NCBI GenBank assembly: GCA_964577965.1
Contig: CAZOAT010000011.1
Span: 1-48,372 of the forward strand
DNA: 48,372 nucleotides
Origin: DASUUI01 sp964577965
GTDB taxonomy: Bacteria; Gemmatimonadota; Gemmatimonadetes; Gemmatimonadales; Gemmatimonadaceae
Reading direction: 5' to 3'
Part shown: positions 10,371 to 19,356 of the stretch, one piece after another
How positions within the stretch are numbered: position 1 is the stretch's first letter
Layout of the letters: each line of letters opens with the position of its first letter
Notes under the pieces: generated by a model
Told to the model about the DNA's origin: nothing
Database searches by the model: none
The model's input: only the letters and a program-made list of their open reading frames with translations
Translations under genes and position numbers: made by a program

Positions 10371-11392
10371 TGGCCGAGCTCGATTACCAAAGCGCCGGCG
10401 TTGACATTGCGGCCGGTGAGTTGGCAAAGGCGCGCATAAAGTCGCTCGTGGAGTCCACGTTCAATGAGCGTACTCGCGGCGCCTTCGGTGCGTTCGGCGG
10501 GATGTCGGCGCTGCCCGGGGGAATGCGGAATCCGCTGCTCGTTGCCAGTGCTGACGGAGTCGGCTCCAAGCTCAAGGTCGCGATTGCCGCGGACCGGCAC
10601 GATACGATCGGGCAGGATCTGGTCAATCACTGCGTGAACGACATCCTGGCACAGGGCGCTCGGCCGCTGTTCTTCCTCGACTACGTAGCGTTCGGCAAGC
10701 TCGAGCCGGTCGTGCTCGAGCTCATAGTCAGCGGGCTCGCGCTGGCGTGCCGTGCACATGGTTGCGCACTCATAGGTGGCGAGACCGCCGAGATGCCCGG
10801 GTTGTACACGCCGCCCGACTACGACCTCGCCGGTTTCATTGTCGGAACTGTGGAGGAGGATTCCGTGCTCGGCAACCAGCGCGTGAGTCCGGGAGACACG
10901 CTCATAGGACTTCCGAGCTCGGGCCTTCACACCAACGGCTATTCCCTGGCGCGGAAAGTCATCTTCGACAACCTCGCGTTGTCTCACTCCGATAGTTTCC
11001 CGGGCACGGAAGTGTCAGTTGCCGACGTGCTTCTGGCGGTGCATCGCTCCTATTTCAACTGTCTCGATCCGCTGTTGTCCGATGTGAAGGCGCTGGCTCA
11101 CATCACCGGGGGCGGGCTGCCCGGTAATCTGGACAGGATTCTTCCTGAGCGATGCGATGCGGTGGTCGAGACCTCGACGTGGACCATACCTCACGTATTC
11201 AGGGTACTGGGTGACGCCGGGAGCGTAGCGCGCGAGGAAATGTTTCGAACTTTCAACATGGGCGTCGGTATGGTTGTCGTGACTGCGCCGGACAAGGCTG
11301 ACAACGTGATGCGTGAGCTCGTCGGTGGTGGATGCGAACCATGGGTGCTTGGCGAGGTGAAACCGGGGTCGGGCAGGGTCCGGCTCGTGTGA
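10370..11392 (+). CDS. purM: Phosphoribosylformylglycinamidine cyclo-ligase (AIR synthetase)
   Basis: Closes the imidazole ring to form aminoimidazole ribonucleotide in de novo purine synthesis, using ATP. 340 residues, the usual size. Motifs include the N-terminal YQSAGVDIAAGE, ASADGVGSKLKVA, NDILAQGARPLFFLDY, GGETAEMPGLY, SSGLHTNGYSLAR and the C-terminal FRTFNMGVGMVVV. The ATG at 10370 overlaps the preceding kinase stop; a GTG three bases earlier is also possible. No other pur gene is adjacent. Confidence 0.96.
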   Translation: MAELDYQSAGVDIAAGELAKARIKSLVESTFNERTRGAFGAFGGMSALPGGMRNPLLVASADGVGSKLKVAIAADRHDTIGQDLVNHCVNDILAQGARPLFFLDYVAFGKLEPVVLELIVSGLALACRAHGCALIGGETAEMPGLYTPPDYDLAGFIVGTVEEDSVLGNQRVSPGDTLIGLPSSGLHTNGYSLARKVIFDNLALSHSDSFPGTEVSVADVLLAVHRSYFNCLDPLLSDVKALAHITGGGLPGNLDRILPERCDAVVETSTWTIPHVFRVLGDAGSVAREEMFRTFNMGVGMVVVTAPDKADNVMRELVGGGCEPWVLGEVKPGSGRVRLV

Positions 11393-11448
11393 GCGGCATC
11401 GACCGTCACCCGTTCCTTACACGTGACTCGGAGGCAGCAGGCAGTCAT

Positions 11449-12480
11449 ATGCGATACATACTTCCCATCGTCTTTCTTGCAGCTTCGGCTGCCATCGCGC
11501 CGCTTCGCGCGCAGGCCTATGACGCGCAGTGCGCCGCCGCTCCGGTGGAGGCGCAGGATGCCTGCGTCAAGGCGATCGATCTGTTCCGCTACATGGCTCC
11601 GCAGCTTGGCACGGCGATCGCCGGCGGAAACGCGATTCTCGGCTCGGGCGGTACGCTCGGCGGGCTCGGTCACGTCTCGTTCGGCTTGCGGGTCAACGCA
11701 GTAGCGGGCGATCTGCCTCGTGTGAGCGACGTTCCGCTGAGCCTGAACGGGGCACAGTCCACCTCGTTCGGCACGAAGTCTCAGTTGATCCCGCTGCCCG
11801 CAGCAGACTTCGCTCTGGGCATTTTCCGGGGCCTACCGCTCGGCCTTACCAATGTCGGTGGCGTCGATCTGCTCGTGAGCGCTTCCTACCTCCCGGAATT
11901 CGACGCCGATCAGGTCAGTGTCCGCGTTCCAGGGGGGTCGCTGCAGCTGGGGTTCGGCGCCCGGCTGGGTCTCATTCAGGAATCGCTGATACTGCCGGGC
12001 GTGTCGGTCAGCGTGCTGCGCCGCGATCTCCCAACCGTCGACATAGTTGGCAGGACACAATCGCTTCTCGCGTCGTCCGGCGAGGACAGCGTTGCGGTGA
12101 CGGGGTTTGACGTGAATACGACTTCGTGGCGGCTTACCGCCGGAAAGAGTTTCATGATGTTCGGCATCGCCGTCGGTGGCGGCCAGGACCGGTACACCTA
12201 CCATGCCGATGTCACGGCGACCGTTCATCCTATCGCTGGCGAACCGGTGACATACGCGGTTACGTCCATTCAGAACGCGCAGTTCGATGGCCACGACCTG
12301 CGCCGGCTCACCCGGACTTCGTACTTTGCGGATGTGTCGATGAACCTGCCTTTCTTCCGCCTGGTGGGTGAGATCGGACAGGTTTCAGGAGGCGAGATTC
12401 CCACCTTCAACACCTTCAGCGGAAAAGCTGCTGACAAGTCGCGGATCTACGGCTCCGTGGGAGCGCGCATCGGCTGGTAG
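11449..12480 (+). CDS. Outer-membrane beta-barrel-like protein
   Basis: 343 residues from ATG 11449, with GGAGG at 11430-11434. The signal peptide MRYILPIVFLAASAAIAPLR ends at RAQA. The mature part alternates polar and hydrophobic residues in short strands, is rich in Gly, and ends in a strand with a terminal aromatic residue (VGARIGW), the pattern of outer-membrane barrels. Two Cys near the N-terminus of the mature protein may pair. An in-frame start at 11332 would overlap purM and put 39 residues before the signal, so I reject it. No specific substrate or family can be named. Confidence 0.7.
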   Translation: MRYILPIVFLAASAAIAPLRAQAYDAQCAAAPVEAQDACVKAIDLFRYMAPQLGTAIAGGNAILGSGGTLGGLGHVSFGLRVNAVAGDLPRVSDVPLSLNGAQSTSFGTKSQLIPLPAADFALGIFRGLPLGLTNVGGVDLLVSASYLPEFDADQVSVRVPGGSLQLGFGARLGLIQESLILPGVSVSVLRRDLPTVDIVGRTQSLLASSGEDSVAVTGFDVNTTSWRLTAGKSFMMFGIAVGGGQDRYTYHADVTATVHPIAGEPVTYAVTSIQNAQFDGHDLRRLTRTSYFADVSMNLPFFRLVGEIGQVSGGEIPTFNTFSGKAADKSRIYGSVGARIGW

Positions 12481-12493
12481 CGGTACCGATGCC

Positions 12494-13588
12494 GTGATCC
12501 CGCCTGACCTCGAGTTCATGCGTCGCGCTCTCGCGCTCGCGGAGCGCGGCTGGGGGCAGACGGCACCGAACCCGCTGGTCGGCGCCGTTCTCGTACGTGG
12601 CGGTGAGATCGTCGGTGAAGGGTGGCACGAGCGATACGCTGGCCCGCACGCAGAGGTCAATGCGCTCGCTGCGGCGGGTGAACGGGCTGCGGGCGCGCAT
12701 CTCTATGTCACGCTCGAGCCGTGTACCCACCACGGCAAGACACCGCCATGCACCGACGCGCTGATCCAGGCAGGTGTACACGCAGTCACGATTGCCGCAC
12801 CGGATCCGACGCGCGCTGGTGGTGGCGCAGCGGTCCTCCGGCGTGCCGGACTGAAGGTGGAGGTGGGACTGGAGGCGCGCAGTGCGTGTGAGCTGAACGC
12901 CGCCTTCCATCACGCCGCGTCCTCCGACCGGCCGTGGGTCGCGCTCAAGTTGGCGGTTTCCGCCGATGGAGCGATTGCGCCGCCACCCGGCGCCGACGGT
13001 CAGCGCGGGAAGCGATGGCTGACAGGAAACGCCGCCAGGGCCGAAGTGCACCGCATGCGCGCCGCCGCCGATGCCATCGCCGTCGGAATCGGGACGGTTC
13101 TCGCCGACGATCCGCGACTCACAGTGCGTCACGTCGCTGCGCCGCGGGTGCAGCCTGCTCGCGTGGTGTTCGACCGGCATGCACGGACGCCCCTCGAATC
13201 CTTTCTCGTGAGCACGGCGCGGGAGACACCGACGATTGTCGTCGTTGCGGACGCATCGCTTGCAGCAGTGCAGCTCCTTCGCGATCATGGCGTCGAAGTG
13301 CTCGCCGCCCGCGACCTGCTCCACGCGCTGCGCCTGCTCCGCGCGCGCGGCATCCGGTCGCTGCTGGTGGAAGGTGGCGCGGGGCTGGCGGGTGCGCTGC
13401 TCTCCGGCGGCTGCGTGAACAGGCTGCTGTTGATCGAAACGCCGGTGACGCTTGGTGCGGGAGCACTGGCTGCGTTCGCCTGCGTTCCCTCTGGTGACGC
13501 GGTCCTCGATGGATTCGAGCTGCGCGAGCAGCGGCGGTTTGGCGACGACTTGCTCAAGGTACTCACGCCACGGGAGGCCGATGTTTAG
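12494..13588 (+). CDS. ribD: Bifunctional riboflavin deaminase/reductase RibD
   Basis: Performs two steps of riboflavin synthesis: deamination of the pyrimidine intermediate (N-terminal domain) and NADPH-dependent reduction of its ribosyl side chain (C-terminal domain). 364 residues from GTG 12494. The zinc deaminase site is visible: HAE at 52-54 and PCTHHGKTPPC with Cys77 and Cys86. The reductase domain starts near residue 150 (RPWVALKLAVSADGAI) and includes LLVEGGAGLAGALL. Upstream ATGs are out of frame or inside the preceding gene. It overlaps ribE by eight bases and begins the long rib-PTS gene run. Confidence 0.94.
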   Translation: MIPPDLEFMRRALALAERGWGQTAPNPLVGAVLVRGGEIVGEGWHERYAGPHAEVNALAAAGERAAGAHLYVTLEPCTHHGKTPPCTDALIQAGVHAVTIAAPDPTRAGGGAAVLRRAGLKVEVGLEARSACELNAAFHHAASSDRPWVALKLAVSADGAIAPPPGADGQRGKRWLTGNAARAEVHRMRAAADAIAVGIGTVLADDPRLTVRHVAAPRVQPARVVFDRHARTPLESFLVSTARETPTIVVVADASLAAVQLLRDHGVEVLAARDLLHALRLLRARGIRSLLVEGGAGLAGALLSGGCVNRLLLIETPVTLGAGALAAFACVPSGDAVLDGFELREQRRFGDDLLKVLTPREADV

Positions 13589-14189
13589 CGGACTCGTCGA
13601 AGCGGTCGGAATGGTAGAGCACACGGAGCGTACGGCCGCCGGACTCGAGGTCGGCATCAAATGTCCGTTTCAGGACCTCACAGAGGGGGAAAGCGTCGCG
13701 ATCAACGGCGTCTGTCTCACCGTGCGTGAGCAAGGGCGAGGCTGGCTCACGGTCGCGGCTGCGGCGCCCACACTGGACCGCACGACACTCGGCAGCTTTC
13801 ACGATGGGCAGCACGTGAACCTCGAGCGCGCGTTGCGGCTGGGGGACCGCTTGGGGGGGCACCTGGTGCAGGGACATGTCGATGGGATCGGCCGCGTGAC
13901 GGCCGTTGCCGAGCAGCGCGACGCGCTGCTCATCGACGTCGCACCCCCCGAGGCGCTTCAGGAGCTGTTCGTTCCACTTGGCTCGGTCGCGCTGGACGGC
14001 GTGAGCCTTACGGTGAACGCGCTCTCGACCGGCACTCTCCAGGTCTCGGTCATCGAGTATACCCGCCGCCACACGACCCTCGGGTCGCTCGCCGAGGGCG
14101 CGGCGGTGAACCTGGAGGCGGATCTGATAGCCAAATATGTGCGGCAGATCGTGGGACCGTACGTGCAGCGACTCGCGACTGGCAACTAG
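13581..14189 (+). CDS. ribE: Riboflavin synthase, alpha subunit
   Basis: Dismutates two 6,7-dimethyl-8-ribityllumazine molecules into riboflavin plus the pyrimidine precursor. 202 residues formed by two similar lumazine-binding halves: MFSGLVEAVG at the start, SVAINGVCLTV in the first half, then GGHLVQGHVDGIG and VALDGVSLTVN in the second. The ATG at 13581 overlaps the end of ribD in another frame. Some genomes call this gene ribC. Confidence 0.95.
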   Translation: MFSGLVEAVGMVEHTERTAAGLEVGIKCPFQDLTEGESVAINGVCLTVREQGRGWLTVAAAAPTLDRTTLGSFHDGQHVNLERALRLGDRLGGHLVQGHVDGIGRVTAVAEQRDALLIDVAPPEALQELFVPLGSVALDGVSLTVNALSTGTLQVSVIEYTRRHTTLGSLAEGAAVNLEADLIAKYVRQIVGPYVQRLATGN

Positions 14190-14287
14190 CGGAGAGGAAC
14201 GCCGTTTCCGGGTCCCTGTGTGCCGCTGTACCTTTCCCCATAGTTCTCAGTCACGAGTTGCTGGTCGCAATCGCCAACCGACCCCAA

Positions 14288-15493
14288 ATGTCATTTGGTA
14301 CCATCGAGCAGGCTCTCTCCGACATCCGCGCTGGCCGCATCGTGGTCGTTGCGGATGACGAGGATCGCGAGAACGAGGGCGACCTCATCTGTGCCGCCCA
14401 GCTCGTCACGCCCGAAACGATCAACTTCATGATCAAGCGGGGGGGCGGGCTGATCTGCCTCGCACTGACGGACGAGCGCGCCGACCAGCTCGCGCTCGCG
14501 CCGCTGACGAAGGAGAACACCGACGAGCACCGTACCGCATTCACAGTGACGGTGGACGCAGCTCCGCGTTTCGGAATCACAACCGGCGTGAGTGCCCAGG
14601 ACCGGGCGAAGACCATTCAGATAGCAGTGGATCCGGCGACGGTACCGGGCGATCTGCGACGACCTGGTCATGTCCTGCCTCTGCGGGCGCGCGCGGGCGG
14701 AGTGCTGCAGCGTGTGGGACACACCGAGGCGGCCGTGGACATGGCCCGCCTCGCCGGTCTCTATCCGGCTGGAGTCATCTGCGAGATCCTCTCCGAGGAC
14801 GGCTCTGCGGCCAGGCGCGACGAGCTCGAGAAGTTCGCAGCCGGGCACGGCCTCACATTCATAACGGTCGCACAGCTCGTCGCCTTCCGGCTGCAGAGCG
14901 AGCGTCTGGTTCATCGCGTGGCCGAGGCACGGCTGCCGACTGATTTCGGCGCATGGCGCATCGTCGGCTACCGCAACGACGTGGACGACCGCGAGCACGT
15001 GGCTCTGGTGTACGGTGAGCTCGGAGATGGCGAGGGCGTGCTCGTCCGGATGCACTCCAAGTGCCTTACAGGCGATGTGTTCCACTCTCTGCGCTGTGAC
15101 TGCGGCTGGCAGCTGCACACGTCGATGCAGATGATCGAGCGTGATGGGCGCGGGGTCGTGGTGTACCTCGATCAGGAGGGACGCGGGATTGGCCTGCTCA
15201 ACAAGCTCAAGGCCTACGAGCTTCAGGATAACGGGGCCGACACCGTCGAGGCCAACGAGCGGCTCGGCTTCAAACCCGATCTCCGCAATTACGGGATCGG
15301 TGCGCAGATTCTGCTCGATCTGGGTCTTCGGTCGATCCGTCCGCTGACCAACAACCCCCGAAAGCTCGTTGGCCTGGAGGGTTACGGTCTGGCGGTGGAG
15401 CAGCGCGTTCCGATCGTTCCCATCGCTACGGCGGAGAACTCGGGCTACCTCGAGACCAAGCGAGCCAAGCTGGGCCACCTGCTCGCCTCCTGA
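14288..15493 (+). CDS. ribBA: Bifunctional DHBP synthase / GTP cyclohydrolase II
   Basis: 401 residues. The N-terminal half makes 3,4-dihydroxy-2-butanone 4-phosphate from ribulose 5-phosphate (DDEDRENEGDL near residue 24, GHVLPLRARAGGVLQRVGHT, PAGVICEIL). The C-terminal half is GTP cyclohydrolase II, the entry step from GTP, with the zinc cysteines in CLTGDVFHSLRCDCGW and the loop DQEGRGIGLLNKLKAY. Both catalytic halves look intact. The ATG at 14288 is preferred over an in-frame GTG-type start at 14258. The 98 bases before it show no FMN riboswitch. ribH follows one base after the stop. Confidence 0.95.
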   Translation: MSFGTIEQALSDIRAGRIVVVADDEDRENEGDLICAAQLVTPETINFMIKRGGGLICLALTDERADQLALAPLTKENTDEHRTAFTVTVDAAPRFGITTGVSAQDRAKTIQIAVDPATVPGDLRRPGHVLPLRARAGGVLQRVGHTEAAVDMARLAGLYPAGVICEILSEDGSAARRDELEKFAAGHGLTFITVAQLVAFRLQSERLVHRVAEARLPTDFGAWRIVGYRNDVDDREHVALVYGELGDGEGVLVRMHSKCLTGDVFHSLRCDCGWQLHTSMQMIERDGRGVVVYLDQEGRGIGLLNKLKAYELQDNGADTVEANERLGFKPDLRNYGIGAQILLDLGLRSIRPLTNNPRKLVGLEGYGLAVEQRVPIVPIATAENSGYLETKRAKLGHLLAS

Positions 15494-15494
15494 G

Positions 15495-15974
15495 ATGGCC
15501 GAGTTCAGCGGGACGCCGGCCGGGCGTGGCCGACGGTTCGCGGTGGTCGCCAGCCGATTCAACGAGGCGATCACCCGCAAGCTTGCCGACGGCGCGCTCG
15601 ACGCGCTGGTGCGTCACGGGGCAGCCTTCGATGACATAGACGTCGTCTGGGTTCCGGGGGCATGGGAGCTGCCGGCGGCCGTGCGGCGGGCGCTGCACAG
15701 CGAGAGGTACGACGCCGTGGTCGCGATCGGTGCAGTCATTCGCGGGGAGACTCCGCACTTCGAGTACGTCAGTGGCGAGGCCGTGCGCGGCGTGGCGAAG
15801 GCTTCCGCCGAAGCCGACATCCCGGTGACGCTTGGAATCCTGACGTGCGATACCATGGAGCAGGCGGAAGCACGCGCCGGCGGTGATCACGGCAACAAGG
15901 GCTGGGATGCGGCGATCGCCGCGCTGGAGATGGCGGACCTGATGCAGCAGCTCGACTACCCCGATGCGGATTGA
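15495..15974 (+). CDS. ribH: 6,7-dimethyl-8-ribityllumazine synthase
   Basis: Condenses the RibBA butanone phosphate with the RibD product to give the lumazine used by RibE. 159 residues. Typical motifs are SRFNEAITRKLADGA, VPGAWELPAA, the phosphate loop GAVIRGETPHFEYV, and GNKGWDAA near the end. The gene starts one base after ribBA and overlaps nusB by eleven bases, so ribD-E-BA-H make the complete late pathway in one transcription unit. Confidence 0.96.
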   Translation: MAEFSGTPAGRGRRFAVVASRFNEAITRKLADGALDALVRHGAAFDDIDVVWVPGAWELPAAVRRALHSERYDAVVAIGAVIRGETPHFEYVSGEAVRGVAKASAEADIPVTLGILTCDTMEQAEARAGGDHGNKGWDAAIAALEMADLMQQLDYPDAD

Positions 15975-16380
15975 GACGCGCGGCCGCGCGCGCGCACTGC
16001 AGGCACTGTACGCCTGGGACGTTCGCGGTGCGCAGAACGGGACGCTGCTCCAGGTTGCGGAGCGTGCGTGGGACGATCTCGCCGTATCCTCGGAGGAACG
16101 GGCGTTCGCTTCGCAACTCGTCCGCACCGTAGCCCGTCAGCGGAACGAAATAGATCAGTCGCTGGCAGAAGTGACCGCCAACTGGCGTCTCGAGCGGATC
16201 GGCGCGATCGAACGATGCGTGCTCCGGCTCGCCGCTGCTGAGTTCGTACAGGGCGGGACGCCGACTAGAGTAGTACTGCGGGAGGCCGTGCGTCTGGCGG
16301 AGCGGTATGGCACGGCGGCCAGCGCGAAGTTCGTTAACGGGGTTCTCGATGCGGTAGCCCGGCGAACCGGGCTGCTGTAG
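15964..16380 (+). CDS. nusB: Transcription antitermination factor NusB
   Basis: 138-residue helical protein that binds boxA RNA with NusE (S10) and supports rRNA antitermination. The N-terminal TRGRARALQALYAWD and the C-terminal VLREAVRLAERYGTAASAKFVNGVLDAV are family hallmarks. ribH-nusB adjacency is common in bacteria and supports the call. It overlaps ribH by eleven bases, and its TAG shares a base with the GTG of the next gene. Confidence 0.95.
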   Translation: MRIETRGRARALQALYAWDVRGAQNGTLLQVAERAWDDLAVSSEERAFASQLVRTVARQRNEIDQSLAEVTANWRLERIGAIERCVLRLAAAEFVQGGTPTRVVLREAVRLAERYGTAASAKFVNGVLDAVARRTGLL

Positions 16381-17486
16381 TGCGTATTCTCGTGGTCAAC
16401 TGGCAGGACCGCGAGAACCCACAGGCAGGCGGCGCCGAGCTGCACCTGCATGAGGTTTTCGGCCGGATTGCGCGCGCGGGACACGAGGTGGATCTGCTGT
16501 GCAGTGGATTCGAGGGCGGTGCGGTGCGTGCCACTATCGACGGTATGGCTGTTCACCGCGTGGGACGGCGGTTCAGCTTCCCGCTCCATGCGCGTCGCTA
16601 CTATGACAGGAGCCTCCGCGCGCGCTCTCACGATGTGCTTGTCGAGGATCTCAACAAGGTTCCACTCCTCACCCCCAGTTGGGGTGCGCGGCGTGTCGTG
16701 ACTCTGGTGCATCATCTCTTCGGTGAAACGGTGTTTCGGGAAGCGACGCCGCCGCTTGCTGCGGCGGTATGGCTGCTCGAAAAGCCGCTCGGCCGGGCCT
16801 ACCGGGGGATTCCGTTTCAGGCGGTGAGTGAGAGCAGCGCAGACGACCTCGTTCGACGCGGGATCCCGCGCGATCGGATACGGGTGATCTACAATGGAGT
16901 GGACGTGGAGGGCCTGACGCCGGATCCGGGCGCGCGTACGGCGCATCCGAGTCTTGCGTACCTTGGGCGGCTGCGGCGGTACAAGAACATCAGCACCCTG
17001 ATACGTGCGCTGAAGCTGGTGCCACGGCAAGACGTGACGCTCGAGGTCGCCGGCACCGGCCCGGACCGCGAACGGCTGGAACGTCTGGCTGGCTCGCTTG
17101 ACCTCACCCCGCGGGTGAGGTTTCTTGGCTTCATCAGCGAATTGGACAAGCTCGCACTGTTGCGTCGTTCGTGGGCGACACTGCTTGCCTCGCCGAAGGA
17201 GGGGTGGGGGATCAGCAATCTCGAGTCGGCCGCGTGCGGTACGCCGGTAATTGCCGCCGACGCTCCCGGGGTACGCGAGTCGGTACGCGATGGTGAAACC
17301 GGTTTCCTCGTGGAGCCGAACACACCGCGGGCGTTCGCCGCCGCCATCGAGCGGCTGTGCGCTGACCCCGCCCTGGTCCCGGTCATGGGTGCGGCCGGCC
17401 GTCGGTTCGCCGAACATTTCACGTGGGACCGCGCCGCGCGGGAGACGATCGCGGATCTGCACGACGTCATCACCGGAGACCGGTAG
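16380..17486 (+). CDS. GT4-family glycosyltransferase
   Basis: 368-residue GT-B enzyme of family 4. The N-terminal Rossmann domain begins NWQDRENPQAGGAELHLHEV (the glycine-rich acceptor loop), and the C-terminal domain has VIYNGVDV, YLGRLRRYKN and the EX7E motif EGWGISNLE near residue 276. Such enzymes move a sugar from a nucleotide donor to a lipid or glycan in envelope or exopolysaccharide synthesis. Donor and acceptor are unknown. It lies between nusB and hprK with single-base overlaps on both sides. Confidence 0.88.
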   Translation: MRILVVNWQDRENPQAGGAELHLHEVFGRIARAGHEVDLLCSGFEGGAVRATIDGMAVHRVGRRFSFPLHARRYYDRSLRARSHDVLVEDLNKVPLLTPSWGARRVVTLVHHLFGETVFREATPPLAAAVWLLEKPLGRAYRGIPFQAVSESSADDLVRRGIPRDRIRVIYNGVDVEGLTPDPGARTAHPSLAYLGRLRRYKNISTLIRALKLVPRQDVTLEVAGTGPDRERLERLAGSLDLTPRVRFLGFISELDKLALLRRSWATLLASPKEGWGISNLESAACGTPVIAADAPGVRESVRDGETGFLVEPNTPRAFAAAIERLCADPALVPVMGAAGRRFAEHFTWDRAARETIADLHDVITGDR

Positions 17487-18493
17487 TGAATACCAAGAAA
17501 CACCGTGCTGTTGGTCCGAGAGGCAAGCACTCGATCACCGTGGGCGAACTCTTCGACCGGCTCAAGACACATCTGCAACTCGACGATATGGGCGGTGGGG
17601 TCGGCTTCGACCGCCGGATTCAGAGCGCAGAGATTGCCAGCCCGGGCCTTGTCCTCGCCGGTTTCGTGGACAGGTTCGTGCCAGATCGGCTGCAGGCGTT
17701 CGGAGAGACGGAGATCGCCTACCTCAACTCGCTCTCCGATGCAGAAAGGAAGGAGCGTCTTGCGCAGTATTTCGGCTTTCGGGTGCCGGCAGTCTTCGTG
17801 ACCAAGGGGCAGACGGCTCCGCGAGGCCTCAGGGACCGTGCGGTGCAGAGCGGTGTGGCGCTGATCAGGAGCCAGCTCAAGACTGCGGAGTTCTACCGCC
17901 GCATCAAGCCGGTTCTTGAGGCGGAGTTCGCGCCGCAGACAACCATGCATGGCTCGCTCGCGGATGTGTACGGGGTCGGCCTTCTCTTCACCGGCCGCAG
18001 CGGCATCGGCAAGTCCGAGTGCGTGCTCGACCTGGTTGAGCGCGGACACCGGTTCGTCGCTGACGACATTGTGTACGTCACCCTGCAGGGCAACGGTGTG
18101 CTCATAGGGCAGGCTCATGAACTGCAGAAGCATCACATGGAGATTCGTGGCGTCGGGCTCATTCATATCCCATCCATGTTCGGCATTCGCGCAGTGCGCC
18201 TGCAGAAGCGCATCGAAGTCGTCGTGCAGCTCGAGGACTGGGACCAGCATGCCGTGGTCGATCGAACGGGGCTGGATATCGAGGCGACACAGATTCTCGA
18301 CGTCGAGCTGCCCCGTATCCGTGTGCCGCTCAATCCAGGGAAGAATCTCACGGTCATAGCTGAGGTGATCGCACTCAATCACCTGTTGCGCTACAGCGGC
18401 ATCGATGCGGCGCATGCGTTCAACGAGCGGCTGATCACCCAGATGCGGAGCGCTGCAGACGTGCGGCTGTACCTGACGGAGGACCAGGAGTAG
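17486..18493 (+). CDS. hprK: HPr kinase/phosphorylase
   Basis: Phosphorylates and dephosphorylates Ser46 of HPr in response to metabolites. 335 residues from GTG 17486. The N-terminal domain is followed by the catalytic His in TMHG (156), the P-loop GRSGIGKSE (170-178), the acidic pair in ADDIVY (193-194) and the HprK signature MEIRGVGLIHIPSMFG. All catalytic features are present. A GTG at 17423 would extend it into the glycosyltransferase and is rejected. It starts the PTS block, and its partner HPr is encoded about 2.3 kb downstream. Confidence 0.95.
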   Translation: MNTKKHRAVGPRGKHSITVGELFDRLKTHLQLDDMGGGVGFDRRIQSAEIASPGLVLAGFVDRFVPDRLQAFGETEIAYLNSLSDAERKERLAQYFGFRVPAVFVTKGQTAPRGLRDRAVQSGVALIRSQLKTAEFYRRIKPVLEAEFAPQTTMHGSLADVYGVGLLFTGRSGIGKSECVLDLVERGHRFVADDIVYVTLQGNGVLIGQAHELQKHHMEIRGVGLIHIPSMFGIRAVRLQKRIEVVVQLEDWDQHAVVDRTGLDIEATQILDVELPRIRVPLNPGKNLTVIAEVIALNHLLRYSGIDAAHAFNERLITQMRSAADVRLYLTEDQE

Positions 18494-18871
18494 ATGTTCC
18501 GTGCTGTAGTCGTCGGCCACGGCGAGTTCGCAGCCGGCCTGATCTCAGCAGTCCGCGGGATCTGCGGCAGGGACGAGCGATTCGTCGCCCTCTCCAACCA
18601 GGATTTTCCCGCGGACCAGCTCGAGCACCGGCTGCGGGAAGAGATCGCCGCGCGCGACGTCAGCGTGGTGTTCACCGATCTCCCGGCGGGCAGTGCCGCT
18701 ATCGCCGCACGTCGCGTGAGCCGCGACAATCCGCACCTCATCATCGTAACCGGAGCCAACCTCGGTGTGCTGCTCGAGTTCGCTCTCTCCGGCGCGGAGA
18801 CTCCGCTGGAGGCCGCCCGAGTGGCAGCGGAGAAGGGACGCGCTTCGATCGCGCTGCTTGCCCAGCGGTGA
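18494..18871 (+). CDS. PTS EIIA component, mannose family
   Basis: 125-residue cytoplasmic phosphocarrier. His9 in VVVGHGEFAAGL is the expected phosphorylation site that takes phosphate from HPr and passes it to EIIB. The sequence continues with VFTDLPAGSAAIAARR, a typical EIIA-man loop. It starts directly after the hprK stop and overlaps EIIB by four bases (GTGA). Confidence 0.9.
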   Translation: MFRAVVVGHGEFAAGLISAVRGICGRDERFVALSNQDFPADQLEHRLREEIAARDVSVVFTDLPAGSAAIAARRVSRDNPHLIIVTGANLGVLLEFALSGAETPLEAARVAAEKGRASIALLAQR

Positions 18872-19356
18872 TCGCCCTCCATCGCGTGGACGACCGGCTG
18901 GTGCACGGTCAAGTCGTGCTCGGCTGGGGCCAGTCTCTGCACGCGGCGTTCATCGTATTGGTGGACGACGCCGTCGCGGGCTCCGAGTGGGAACAGGAGC
19001 TGTACCAGATGGGGGTGCCTCCTGAGATGGAGCTTTACTTCGCGGATGTGGAGGAAGCTGCACGGAGCCACGACAGCTGGGCCGCCGATCGGCGTGCGGG
19101 GATTCTGCTGACGCCGGATCTCTCCACGATGGAGCGCCTGCTGGGATTCGTCCAGGGAATACGGAATGTGAACCTGGGCGGCGTTCACCACCGTCCCGGC
19201 CGCGTGCAGCGACTGCGGTATGTCTATCTGACCCCGGCGGAGGAGGACCTGCTGCGGCGACTCGAGGAGCGCGGCATTCATGTTACTGCTCAGGACGTAC
19301 CCACGGCGCGCCCCGTGCCCCTCGCCGAGCTGCTGTCGGAAAAGGGCGCAGCATGA
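18868..19356 (+). CDS. PTS EIIB component, mannose family
   Basis: 162-residue protein that carries phosphate to the sugar at the membrane. His13 in RVDDRLVHGQVVLGW is the conserved phosphorylated residue. LTPDLSTMERLL and VNLGGVHHRPG follow the mannose/sorbose EIIB pattern. GTG start overlaps EIIA by four bases and the stop overlaps EIIC by four. Confidence 0.9.
   Translation: MIALHRVDDRLVHGQVVLGWGQSLHAAFIVLVDDAVAGSEWEQELYQMGVPPEMELYFADVEEAARSHDSWAADRRAGILLTPDLSTMERLLGFVQGIRNVNLGGVHHRPGRVQRLRYVYLTPAEEDLLRRLEERGIHVTAQDVPTARPVPLAELLSEKGAA

Noticed and set aside
14190..14287. FMN riboswitch before ribBA
   Set aside because: The conserved FMN aptamer blocks (AGGAUAUG-type and CCCUGNNC-type segments) are not present, and ribBA is an internal gene of the operon.
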